Shown here in pieces: positions 37,768 to 48,610 of a stretch of 64,000 bases of DNA (position 1 is the stretch's first letter; every line of letters begins with the position of its first letter). The position numbers were made by a program, and so were the translations under genes. The notes under the pieces were generated by a model. The model ran no database searches. It was not told where the DNA came from and saw only the letters and a list, made by a program, of their open reading frames with translations. This DNA is from Nymphalis io (taxonomy: Eukaryota > Arthropoda > Insecta > Lepidoptera > Nymphalidae): contig NC_065894.1 of the NCBI RefSeq assembly GCF_905147045.1, positions 4,563,501 to 4,627,500 of the forward strand, in the 5' to 3' direction.

Positions 37768-38153
37768 AAATAATATCCTCCAGAACGATTTCAGCCACGG
37801 CGGCCAATTTCAAGAGATATTATCCTCAGCTTACAGTCTACGCAGGAGATATTATAGTGCATAAGTGTGTGCGCAAACACAGGTGCACTCTCTATTCCCT
37901 AACTTTCATAATCCGATGGGATGGCAATCCGACACGACCAAAAAGATTTCAGACGCAGGACCAATGGTTTTACGTGCTTTCTGAGGCATGGGAGTGAACA
38001 CACTTCCAACTTCTAGACTCCGGGCTGCTACTGAGAATTTTCCGACAGAAAAACCCAATAACTTTTTATTCGGAATTATTTGGAATTCTGGAATTTGAAC
38101 CCAGAATCTCCGGGTCTGCTGCTTTTCACCAAGCCACTAGACCACCGAGGCAG
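37768..38153 (-). mobile_element. tRNA-derived SINE, family D, near full length
   Basis: The reverse complement begins CTGCCTCGGTGGTCTAGTGG, an A-box region, with a B box near TGGGTTCAAATTCC. It then runs through TTATTGGGTTTTTCTGTCGG, CTCAGTAGCAGCCCGGAGTC and GATTGCCATCCCATCGGATT, ending GGAGGATATTATT. I recognise this as a widespread lepidopteran SINE of nearly 390 bases. The plus-strand 84-codon frame at 37743-37997 is an artefact of it. Confidence 0.85.
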
Positions 38154-38319
38154 TTAATGGGTTTTATAACAGGAGAAAGCCATGCATCTCACAAAAAGAT
38201 TTATATCATTTTGTGATTTACCTAATGTCTTTAATTGTATGCAACATGAAATACTGGCCAGAAAGCTACGTCATTATAACATTAAATAAACCTCTCTCAA
38301 TCTTCTGATTTCGTAACGG

Positions 38320-38472
38320 AGCAATCGAGTTCAGAGGTTTAATGTAACCGGTAATAGATCTCCCGGGGCTTCAGAAAATGTCCCTCAAGGATGTATTCTT
38401 GGTCCATTTCTCTTCCTCATTTACATAAATAACTTGCCATTTCAAGTATTATTTGCTGAATATATATTTTAG
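38320..38472 (+). mobile_element. LINE RT fragment with the VPQG motif
   Basis: Frame 38365-38472 reads GASENVPQGCILGPFLFLIY, then INNLP. This is RT motif B (GVPQGSILGPxLFLxYINDLP) of non-LTR elements. The FADD motif that should follow is replaced by LFAEYIF and a stop, and preceding sequence is broken. Only a catalytic-domain shard survives. Confidence 0.75.
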
Positions 38473-38540
38473 CTTTTAAAATAAAGCTACATCAATTGAT
38501 AGATTACGAGGCAAAAATGTTCTGTTTGATATAATAATAA

Positions 38541-38799
38541 TTAATATCCTGGGACATTTTTCACACACGGCCATCTGATCACAAATTAAGCTTGTACAGA
38601 GCTTGTACTATGGAAACCAGACAACTGATATACTATATATACTATTTTTCTTTTGTAAATACATACTTATATAGATAATTATACCCAGACTCAGGACAAA
38701 CAGACATGTTCATGCACACAAATATCTGTCCTGGGTGGGAATCGAACCCACAACCTTCCGCGTGAAAGGCAAGCATCCACCAACCACGCCAACCGGCTC
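38541..38799 (-). mobile_element. SINE family C, full length
   Basis: The reverse complement starts GAGCCGGTTGGCGTGGTTGG, with B box GGTTCGATTCCCACCCAGG, and ends GTCCCAGGATATTAATT. It is the best-preserved copy of the family here. Confidence 0.92.
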
Positions 38800-39054
38800 A
38801 TATTCTCAATACATTGATATAGTGTCGATAACTTCATTCTAAATAAAAAATTGTTTTAAGCTTTACTACTGCAAACACAAGATGCGTAAAAACGATGTAC
38901 CTTTAAGCGAGGAAGCTTTATGCATTAATGACACAACATAATTACTTAGATAACTTTAATCTTACATAATAAACTACGATGGTGCCCTTCTATTAGTAAG
39001 TTGGAGAGTAAACATAGCCCTGTGGCATTCGCTTCCTCTTTTTAACGATAACGA
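38800..39054. other. No recognised gene
   Basis: Short AT-rich gap. Confidence 0.35.
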
Positions 39055-39252
39055 TTTCGTTTCTGATACGCACCGCTAAGGTCTGGAATACCCTCCCGAC
39101 CTCCGTTTTCCCCACCACCTACAATATGAGTACCTTCAAGTCAAAAGTGAATAGGCATCTTCTAGGCAAGCGCGCTCCACCTTAGACTGTATCTTCACTT
39201 TCCATCAGGTGTGATAACAGTCAAGCGCTAGCCTATATATTAAAGAAAAAAA
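39055..39252 (+). mobile_element. CR1-like LINE 3' end, 5'-truncated
   Basis: The last 44 or so codons of an RT ORF remain (SFLIRTAKVWNTLPTSVFP, then KSKVNRHLLGKRAPP and TAG at about 39183). A short 3' UTR holding CACTTTCCATCAGGTGTG follows, with an A-rich tail near 39240-39252. It is related to 52065-52850 (FIIRTAKLWNAMPESAFP). The CCATCAGGTG core is shared with the larger LINE and with family A SINEs. Confidence 0.82.
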
Positions 39253-41568
39253 ATCGCATTAAAAACATTTAAATGCTGCGCCTGATATAGAGTGGATATA
39301 TGATATATGTGTATTTACTAGTGAGTAGTCAAGAGTAGTACGAGCACGTCACGATTCTCGCGTTCTGTGATTTGCGATAATTATTTGAAGAACCTATCTA
39401 CATAATATCAAACGAAATATCATTTATCAATAATAAATAACATAAAATGATCTAAATCTTTTACAATTCTGTTTTTTGGCGTAAATACTCATTTAATAAT
39501 TATTCTTTCGACTAATATATAGTATTTATATATATGTATAATATATGACACATGGTGAGTACGATGCAAAATGAAATTAAAGGTTTAGCTTTCTTTTCAT
39601 GAAAGTGAATTCGATACTAAAATCATTGTTAAAAATTGCTTATATTTCGTTATTTCTTTTTCAATACAGCGTCTATTATTACTAAGAAAAAATCTATATA
39701 TATAAGTGCAAATTTATTCGAGAGAAAGAAAATAAAATATAGATACAATGTGTTCCTACTGAACAGTGATTTTATTTATATTTTGATTACAATATTCGCG
39801 CAATAAATGTCATAAGGATGTTGACAATGGATAAAAGCGGCGCTTGTTCGAATAGTTATTACTTTCTTTCTTTCTCTAGCCACGTTCAATATTAAAAATA
39901 GTCTGATAAAATTGTAAATATTTATGTTAAAGAAATAATGTAGTTCGTACAATTATATACTGCAAAGTATTTGCTTAACATAGTTATTTATAAGATAAAT
40001 ATAAAATGAACAGTATAGGATAAGCCTACATACTGCAGCAGAGAGCTCTCTGCAGCAGCAGTAAGCTTTGACAGTCTTAGTTAAGTTAATCTCTAACATA
40101 ATTTCAATGACCAGGACTAGACGAATAGTTATACTTCAATCCTCTTTTTATTTTGAAAGTTGTAGGCCAAATCCGGCAGACGAAGGATCAACAGCTTTAC
40201 ATATTTTTCCAAGGGAGTATTATACTAGTATTATACTATAATCAATGTTATATCAATTTATGTTATATCAAATTTAGTATGACACTAATGAAAAAGTCTT
40301 AACAGAAAAAAAAACCAATGAGTTTTAATAGTCTGGCCAAAAATTGTCATTGACTATTGGTTTCATTTGAAAATAATGGTGCTACCATAAATTCTGCTGT
40401 CTATTGGGAAAGAAATCATTTTCTAAGTACTAAAATTTATTATACTTAGAAGGTCAATCAATGTTTTAGACGACATTCGTTTTATTTGAAGTAAATTTAT
40501 AGCTTAACCGATCTGAATTCAACAGCGATTTATACAATTTTATACATAAGTTTCTAAAGTAAGTATCTGCAATAGTTTTGACAAAGTGCTGTCAATGCTC
40601 CCAAGCTGAAGTTTTGTCTTCAACTTAGTTTATAAAGTAACGTAATATTTAAATACATAATATTATATACACATTGTTTTACATAAGAATGGCATATTAA
40701 AAAAACATCTTTGAAAAACTGTGACTGCTATTACAAAAATGAAATTAGTATATATAATTAAACAGTAATAGTTAATTATATCTATCAAACATGTTCGTTT
40801 TAAATATCTGATTAATTGGTTTTAATATTTGTATAAATTTATTTAAGATAATATTTTTGTAGCTTTTTAAAACTAAACATTTTATGAATGTAAACAACTA
40901 TATTAGTAGTACGATAACTCGCTTTCGTTAAGGTTTTATTACTTCAGAATATAGACGAAAAAATATCTTATTCAAACGTAAATGAAAATAGGTCGTATTC
41001 ATAGAAATTATTGGTGCGTAGTGTTCAAGATGTCTGCACCGAATTAATGTAGGTGTCAAGGAATTATAGGATGAATTGAAAAATCCATCGACCTACATGT
41101 TAAAACGTCGTTCGCAATAAAACAATTTAATTAAAGTTTTATCTCCGAAGAGGAGAGTTTTTGTTTTGTTTTAAACAATAGAAAATTAGAATTATATTCA
41201 AGTATTTAGCTTTATATAACGTATTAATTCAACGTTTTAAATTTAGTTAAGTACTAATATGCTTGTGGCTATTAAACCGTAGAAAATTTTGTTTCTTCAA
41301 TCAACAAACTAATATATAGGTACGATCGGTACGAGTTACATGACGACAACATAGAAACATAATATGATTATAATTTAAAGTAAAAAAGAAAGTTTGTACT
41401 AGGTTCCGTATCTGCAAAAGATTAAACTCTCCAATTGACAATGTAATACCAGGTCCTATATGTAACGACTTGTTATTTTACAGCAATACCACAAAATTAA
41501 ACAGAAATTACGAAAAAGAACAGGGCTACCCTATTGCTTGGCAGTTTTTCCTATAACAAAATATAATA
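39253..41568. other. AT-rich, no recognised gene
   Basis: A long featureless stretch. A small GC-richer patch near 40165-40215 gives no convincing protein. Confidence 0.45.
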
Positions 41569-41735
41569 TACTAATATTATAAAGAAGTAAAATTTTATTC
41601 GTTGTATGTTTGTTTGTAATGGATAAACTCAAAAACTACTAAATTAATTTTGAAAATTCTTTCACCTACAGAGAGCTACAATATCAGCGAGAACAAAAGC
41701 TATATTTTATTTAAAAAGAAATAGAGTTCCTACGT
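41569..41735 (+). mobile_element. Family F non-autonomous element, 5' part
   Basis: TACTAATATTATAAAGAAGTAAA, TGTATGTTTGTTTGTAATGG, CTCAAAAACTACTAAATTAA and TTGAAAATTCTTTCACC follow the 5' half of the ubiquitous lepidopteran element. The GAAGCCG terminus is not seen. Confidence 0.6.
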
Positions 41736-43843
41736 AAATTGCAATACTGTAATCTAAGGTAAAAATAATGTAATGCATGTTTATAGTACTCAACATTACA
41801 TATAAATAAGTCTGCAAGGCTGTATATCTAACAATTATAGTTAAATCACAATAACTGTTTTTTTGTTCATATTAGTCATTAAAACACGGGTGGAATCATA
41901 AGATGATGACATTCGTATCTCGATATTAATCCTAATGCAATTAAATAGCTTTATAATAAAAGTAATAATAATAAATGTCAATCATTAATGTAAATCAATG
42001 TTTCTGTTAAGAAAGAAAAAAATTAATATGAATACAAAAAACAATCAAATAAAAAGAATCGTTATTAAAAATATCTTAAAAAATCATCTTTTAAGTTAAA
42101 AATTAAATTCATTATACATTCCTCGAGGCAAATTTCGTTTATGCGACAACTTAGCCGAGTTTAATTGAATTCTTCAAATAATTATTATTTGAAAGGCTTA
42201 ATTTTGTTTTACATTCAAACCGTGGAAATGGACCAAGTGTTCCATAACTTTTGAATTTAAGTCTTTCAAGATTCTAAAAGACTTATCAAGTAGTAAGTAG
42301 TAATGTATTCAATTATCATTTTATTTTTGTTGTATTATATTTTGTTGTTAATAATGAAATTCACTACTCATAAAGAAAGGTTTACTTAAAATGTTTAAAT
42401 GATTTCTCGTTTTATTAAGATTGTTATTTTATTGAAATATACTACTACAAATATTCACATTGCTTAAAAAAATCTTCATTTGGTTTTCAAGATTTACGCC
42501 AACTTTTTTGAGTTCTAAATACTTTTTTAAACCAGCTCAAAACGACATTATAACTGATACTTGACACAGAATTAAAGGTTCTGTACTAATATAAAAAAGA
42601 AGAGGTTTTCGAATTTTAAAGAATAAAAAATGTATGCATATGTCAATCTAATAAATATTTTTAAACCCATAAATTATTTATCCATTTTACCAGAAATGTT
42701 TTTCTTACACTGGTAAACTATCCATACATATCAGCCTTGTAGATAATACCACCGTTACGTACACTAACACACGCTAACTAAGAGCTTAATTTGGCTTCAC
42801 TTGTTTATTCTACGCGCTCTGCCTATCTTATTCTGTGGTCTGAGTTTGATTAACATTGACAGCTGTGTGAAATAATCGGCTATTTGATTAACGTTTCTAG
42901 TAATCATCTATTAACGCATGCATGTAATGCAAACAGATTACTTTTCATTATTTTCTTAATATGAATAAAATAAATACCTATTTGTTTTCAATCAAAATTT
43001 AAATAGTCTCAAAGTCTAAATGTTATCCACACCGCTTTTGTTTATTTACAGAAGTTTGATTAGTTTCTGAATTGCAATATTATATGTTGTAGAACTCGTG
43101 TTGTATTTCGTTTGATTTTGGTATAATGAGGTGCAACGTTCTCAATTTAGTGGATGTTTGGTGTGGAAATGGTTTTTGGGCTGTCCTCTGGGAACCTTTT
43201 CCGTCTGAGAAAAATTACTTCAATATTGACCTTGGTTGACAAGATAGACCGGTAGACAAAAGCTTATATTGTTTTAGATTAAATATTATTTTGAAATTAC
43301 GACTCTAACGATTATTGTCATTTTTGCTTTCATCTGATTAGATGATATTGTCACTACCAATATTTTTAAAAAGACTATTGATACCGGCTGATATTTGCCC
43401 GTAAAAACTATTTCATATAAAATAGATGAAAATGATATACGAACTTAAAGCTGAATAGAATGAAAGAAAATTCTACAGCGTCTACCCAGATTTCATGTTA
43501 AAATCTTTCTCATGTTTGTCTTCTAGAATAGTTTACATCACAATAACATTGATCTTTTGTGTTCACTTAATTATAATTAGTTCTAAATACATTTACTTTA
43601 TTATATTCATGTGGTGTCAAAAATAAAATAAATAATTATGCTGATGTTTTTTATTCATTATTTTAGAGTTATATTTTGTAAACAACCCTTTGTAGAATTA
43701 AATAAATATTATTCGACTTATTTAACTACAACCGATAGTACCTACTATAGAAAAGTCGGTTCCAGGATATATACACAAGATAATTTACTTCGTATATGAG
43801 ACGTTTTTCATTATGAATTACATTCATCATAAATGCAAAGATT
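41736..43843. other. AT-rich, no recognised gene
   Basis: I see no gene and no recurring repeat. Confidence 0.45.
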
Positions 43844-44113
43844 CATCATCATCATCATCATCAACAGGCAATCATTGTCCACTGCTGAACATAGGCCTCT
43901 CCCAAGGTGCGCCAAAGCTCCCGGTCCTCCACCTTCCGCATCCAATCGGTACCCACCAGCTTCTTAAGGTCATCGTTCCACCTAGCTGGAGAGCGCCCTA
44001 CGCTGCGTTTGCCGATCCGCGGTCTCCACTCTAGTAGACAACCCACTGCCACTTCAGCCTGCTAATTTTGCAAGCTATGCCGGTGGCTCCGGTTCTTTTC
44101 CGGATAATCTCAT
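43844..44113 (-). mobile_element. RTE-like LINE 3' end with 12-bp target-site duplication
   Basis: On the minus strand the element begins ATGAGATTATCCGGAAAAG, identical to the homologous part of the RTE copy at the window's right end (about 63813). It encodes EWRPRIGKRSVGRSPARWND, then LGEAYVQQWT, and ends in (GAT)n (43844-43862). About 45 bases present in the other copy are missing after CAGTGGG. AATGCAAAGATT flanks it at 43832-43843 and 44114-44125. It is a 5'-truncated insertion. The 63-codon minus frame 43861-44052 is its coding remnant. Confidence 0.93.
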
Positions 44114-44125
44114 AATGCAAAGATT

Positions 44126-45999
44126 ACAATTCTTTATTGGATATAAATGATATATGATTTAGTCATTCTATAAATCGAAAATATTATATTGTAGTTAGTA
44201 TTGTTTATAAATATAGTAGAAATTTTACTAGAGATATTTTCGCTCTCTAAGGGATTCTTTTTAAGAATATTTAATGTAACTCACTTAAACTGAACAGTTT
44301 TTGGTCCATACTTAGTTATCCTAATGTTTGTAATGTAAATATATATATTACATTTGTTTGGTATATTAAGATAATTTGATATGAATAAAAACAAAGCTTT
44401 AAATAGCTTGTTTTTATTTTATTATGTTAAGGTTATTATGTGTTTGTAACATTTTAGTGGCATTATACCCACATATTTTTATAATAACAAATGTAATATA
44501 AGTAGTATAAAATAATTAATCTTCAGTGTATATAACTGTAAATACTAAACTGTGTGTAAATACTAACTTATGGGACTGGAAATGGGACTTAATAGAAAAC
44601 CTATCCTCGCATAATGTGGCCTTACTTTAGTAATGAGTAATAACTGTACAACCATTTCTGTAACGCTGTTGATTACAAGTAAAAATAAATAAATAATATA
44701 ATAAACGCTACAGCGTTAATTATTAAGACGGTGTAAGTAATTCTCTTGAAGTATATATAAATATTATATTGTACTGTTAAATATTAATGGGAAGACGGTT
44801 TCCCGGACTAAAGTTAAGGCCCGCGGGAAAATAACGAATTTAGTTTTTTATTTCCCATAAATGATATAGCTTGTTTACATAATTCAGTCGTTTAAATATA
44901 TTACTTAATTTATGTTACAGAATAAATCATAAATATTTATTATTTATTTATACGACCAATTTAAATATATTAAGCTATGAAGGTTCGACGGCTTAGTATA
45001 ATTTCGGTGGTGAGTAAGTTAATACAAACATGAATAAGGCATTTTAATATAGGGTTCTGTTTTTATTACATATAAATATAAATATTGAAACGGGAAGGTA
45101 ATAATAATAATAATAATATATCGAATGTATATTTATATTTTAATACTTTTCCAATTCACAACCGTTATTTTCCGTTGTCATGGACACATCCTCTCATCCG
45201 TTATTTTGATTGCCATAGGAACATTTTTGTACAAAAAAGAATAACATTCCGAAATGAGCCAATCGGGACCAATTAAGTTCTGTTGTTATTCGAATGCGAC
45301 ACCAGTAATTGTTACAGGCCGGATTGGAGGACAGTTCCGGCTTTAACTGTCGTGGCATGAGATGGCTTGGCTTGGCTTTTCTCGTCTCAGCGTTGCATTA
45401 TATAGCGTGGCGTAATGTGGCATGACGATACAATATATATATTGGGTATTGACTACATACAGTCTGCCCTCGACCAGCTTTGCAGAAACACATCAGACGA
45501 AATCACGAAAATGCTTCGCACTGAAGCAAGTTGTAAAAACTATTTGAGTATGTATGTCTTACGAATTGCATTTCATGTGCAAGTAGACAGTTTTTTTTTA
45601 TTGAAATCAGTCATTTGGTCAAAAAATTCACTTAGCTGAAACGGCAAAACATTAGTTTTGCGTAAGTGTGCGTTCCCAATTAATTATTCTCGTGGTGTCA
45701 TATGAGGTACTAAAAAAGTGGCAAGCATGGTTTTTATATTGATTCACTTGACGCACTTGTAGTGTCTATCGTTATATACGATGAACACTTTTACATCTGA
45801 TATTGAATTTTCTTCTTGCAAAGGACCCCCATGCTTTCCACAATAGATCGCTAAGTTATTTCATGTGTGTTTTAATTTAATCTAAAGAACTGTGCAATAG
45901 AAAACACAAGTTACAAGACTGAAATATACGTTATTCAAGCAACTAAAAATAAAAACAGAAAAACCTTAATTTTTTTTATTTAAAAGTAGAGAGAAATGC
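44126..45999. other. AT-rich with simple repeat, no recognised gene
   Basis: An (AAT)n run lies at about 45101-45118. A GC-richer patch at 45310-45430 includes GGCTTGGCTTGGC. No coding sequence is convincing. Confidence 0.4.
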
Positions 46000-46119
46000 T
46001 TATAAAAAGTCTTTAATATATGTATATACTACATAGATGCCCAGCGACCAACCGACAAGCAATACAATGCTTCCAACGGAGGCGTATGTTAAACAATGGG
46101 GTTCGTCACAATCACCATA
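46000..46119 (-). CDS. Candidate coding exon: C-terminal single-pass membrane segment
   Basis: This 39-codon open stretch ends in TAA (46000-46002) and has no start codon. It begins YGDCDEPHCLTYASVGS, polar with two Cys, then runs into about 20 hydrophobic residues (IVLLVGWSLGIYVVYTYI) and ends KDFL. That is the layout of a transmembrane segment with a short cytosolic tail. It sits in a GC-richer patch among very AT-rich sequence. An in-frame stop lies four codons upstream, so an acceptor would have to fall within about 12 bases (AAG at about 46121-46123). The acceptor context is poor, with no pyrimidine tract. I recognise no family. It could be chance. Confidence 0.22.
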   Translation of the reverse strand, partial: YGDCDEPHCLTYASVGSIVLLVGWSLGIYVVYTYIKDFL

Positions 46120-46305
46120 CCTTCGAACATATTATATCTCATTTGCAATTCATGTATATAACTATATATTTCTAATATAACTATATTATTTAAAGGCGAA
46201 CGATTTGGCTCAAATTTATATTAAGATAAGGTTTTAAATTATAAGTTTTTTTTACATGTAAACAGGTCTCTTTCCTGCAACCGCACAATTAAATATATAT
46301 ATATA

Positions 46306-46351
46306 TTAAAGTTCGTAAGCAAAGTATATATATTTTACTTACGAACTTTAA
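46306..46351. repeat. Hairpin, 14-bp arms
   Basis: TTAAAGTTCGTAAG (46306-46319) and CTTACGAACTTTAA (46338-46351) are exact inverted repeats around an 18-base AT-rich loop. Confidence 0.8.
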
Positions 46352-46406
46352 GTTTAAGTTTGAAGTCGCACAGGTACTAATTATAAGGAATATATATTAA
46401 ATGAAA

Positions 46407-46490
46407 TCATTTATTCATTTTCTTGTATTTATCTTCTAAGGTGACGAAATGTTTCAACATATCAAAAGCGCTGTTGCTTTCAACCTTTGC
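46407..46490 (-). CDS. Candidate terminal exon
   Basis: The open stretch reads AKVESNSAFDMLKHFVTLED, then KYKKMNK and TGA (46407-46409). Its composition is balanced and protein-like, unlike typical AT-rich noise. It starts after a CAG (46491-46493) that could be an acceptor, but upstream is A-rich rather than pyrimidine-rich. It lies just downstream, on the same strand, of the 57-codon frame at 46553-46726, in a different frame. The link between them is conjecture. Confidence 0.2.
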   Translation of the reverse strand, partial: AKVESNSAFDMLKHFVTLEDKYKKMNK

Positions 46491-46552
46491 CTGCTTACCT
46501 ATTTTAAATTATATTTTATACCAATACCAGACATTTTAAGCAATAAATCCAA

Positions 46553-46726
46553 TTAATAAAGTAATGCGTACTTTATAATAACATAGCTTATAGTTAAACC
46601 AGTGACAGCCACAGCAACCAACACAGCGGCCGCAAAACAAGTTTCAAATATAGCTCGAATTACTCCCTCTAGTATTTTGAAAGTCAATTTCGTTAACACG
46701 CCCGTTAGCCTGATGAATACGTCCAT
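46553..46726 (-). CDS. Candidate small single-pass membrane protein, 57 aa
   Basis: This is a complete ATG-to-TAA frame. The N-terminal half is amphipathic and basic (MDVFIRLTGVLTKLTFK, then GVIRAIFETC). Then comes a clear transmembrane segment of about 23 residues (FAAAVLVAVAVTGLTISYVI) and a short KYALLY tail. An in-frame TAA 9 bases upstream fixes the start. Another 25 bases or so upstream is a good acceptor-like CCTATTTCAG (exon would begin at 46751). A donor-like AAATAG/GTAAGC follows the stop (exon end about 46499). The GC content exceeds that of neighbouring sequence. I recognise no known family. It could be a real micropeptide gene, a coding exon or chance. Confidence 0.35.
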   Translation of the reverse strand: MDVFIRLTGVLTKLTFKILEGVIRAIFETCFAAAVLVAVAVTGLTISYVIIKYALLY

Positions 46727-46751
46727 TACATCTTATAAGTACCATTTGGAT

Positions 46752-47567
46752 CTGAAATAGGTTTAATTATTAAAATAGAGATCTAATATTTGGAGAACGT
46801 ATTAAACTTTAGCGATAATTCGGATGACTGGCCAGTGATTACTTTAGTTTTGATATTTGAATAATTATAGGTTAATGGTAATAACAGTTCTTGGAATTAT
46901 TTTAAATTGATGTTTAAATAAATATCTATATGATATATATAACGTACGAGTAATAAAAATATTTTCTAAAAAATAATAATAAGAAAATTGCCTTTATTTT
47001 AACTTGAACTCAAAACTTACATGGAATATTTTTAAAGCGTAAAATAAATTAAAGTTAAGAGAAAAAAATCGTAAAACTATTTAATAGTTCACCATTTCTC
47101 ACCATTTCACAAAATTCTTAGTTATAAAGGCTGTTTAGACTTTGATAAACAGAAAAATTTTGCCGTCATGATTTATTTACTTAGTAAAAATAAAAGGACA
47201 GGGAAAATATAAAGTATGCAAAGGCGTCCTTATCACTAACTCTAACCTCTTCCATTCGATTTCTCATTCAGACAGCATTGTTCAAATAATAACCCCCTAA
47301 ACAATATTTATAGGTAAAACCTTTAATATAATATATTTTGATTTTGCTTGCCCTATCTGGCACTGGCAAAGCTATATAACAAAATAAATATAAAAGAAAT
47401 AACATAGAATTTAATTAATACTCTTCAAATTATACAACGAATGAAAAACGGAACTTGACAAATAATTATTGCCATAATAGGCAACTGTCTAAAAACAAAG
47501 AAAAAATATTCTGTTACATGTAAACTTTTTTTATTGTCACAGATAATTATTTGTATTAAAATTTATA
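46752..47567. other. AT-rich; 28-codon minus-strand frame
   Basis: A short ATG frame (47181-47267, minus) begins MRNRMEEVRVSDKDAF and ends in aromatic hydrophobic residues (AYFIFSLSFYFY) before TAA. It resembles micropeptide layouts, but a chance frame is more likely at this length. Otherwise I see nothing. Confidence 0.25.
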
Positions 47568-47854
47568 ATTTTTTTTATAGTATAGATAGGCGGACGACCA
47601 TTTGAGCGACCTGGTGGTAAGTGGTCACCAACGCCCATAGACATTGGCATTGTAAGAAATGTTAACCATTGTTTCCATCGTAAAGCGTCACCAACTTTGG
47701 GAACTGAGGTGTTATGTCCCATGTGTCCGCAATTACACTGGCTAACTCAACCTTCAAACCGGAACGTAATAATACCAAGTACTGCTGTTTTGCGGTAGAA
47801 TATCTAATGGGTGGGTAGTACCTACCCAGACGAGCTTGCACAAAACCCACCAGT
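47568..47854 (-). mobile_element. SINE family A, near full length
   Basis: TTTTTTTTATAGTATAGATAGG, GACCTGGTGGTAAGTGGTC, ACCTTCAAACCGGAACG and ACGAGCTTGCACAAAACCC mark it. The minus-strand open frames at 47537-47892 lie within it and are not genes. Confidence 0.9.
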
Positions 47855-48414
47855 AAATGTATATGAACAATATTTTTTAAGGTTTCATGCATTTCATAAA
47901 TTTATGAGTATGAACAGTTTAATAACTCGCTAGGACTTTTCTTCAAACATAAAAAGTTCTTTACATTTAGTATAAGGCTTCACTTCATGCTATAGACTTA
48001 AAATAACTTTTCGTGTTAATTAAATGAAAACAAATTCCACTCAATTCAAGGATGTTGAAGTACATAGAGACCTTTCAAGTCAACCGTTTGAACATTCAAA
48101 AGTTCTAAGCGATTCAATCATACTAGCCCTTTCAAAAGGTTTTAACTTCCAAGCTGTGATTATATCTGGAATTCAATTGAACTAGGTATGTATGAGTTAT
48201 GTCAAAAATAAGTTTTTGTTGAATAAATAAGATTATTGGAATAACTTGTAAAATATACTTCATAATTATGTATTTAAAATCTGGTATTTTAAATATGTAA
48301 TTACTGGCTGTGCCATGCCGTTGTACCTAATAATTTTGTGGTTAAATGCTGAAATTTGCTAACAAAACAATGCTTATTACATAAATAAAAATTAAATGGT
48401 ACCTTGTAATATTT
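47855..48414. other. AT-rich, no recognised gene
   Basis: I see nothing that I can support. Confidence 0.4.
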
Positions 48415-48610
48415 ATGTTTATAATTCATCTCGTGCTTGTCGGTGAAAGAAAACATTCTGTCTAATTTCACTGAAATTCTGCCACATGTGTATTCCGCCA
48501 ACCCGCATTGGAGCACCGTGGAATTAGCTCCAAAACTTCTCCTCAAAAAAGAAGAGGAGTCCTTAGACCAGCAGTGGGATATTCACAGGCTATTATTTAC
48601 TTACGTACCT
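48415..48610 (+). mobile_element. SINE family B, 5'-truncated
   Basis: AATTCATCTCGTGCTTGTCGG, CTGAAATTCTGCCACATGTG, CCAACCCGCATTGGAGCACC and CAGCAGTGGGATATTCACAGG are family B without the tRNA head. The tail is TACTTACGTAC. Confidence 0.85.

Noticed and set aside
37743..37997. 84-codon plus-strand frame
   Set aside because: Mostly antisense reading of a family D SINE.
40165..40260. Possible THAP-like zinc-finger fragment (CRPNPADEG then LHIFPRE)
   Set aside because: Only one Cys and a loose match; the downstream Cys/His pair is not found and the stretch is under 30 codons.
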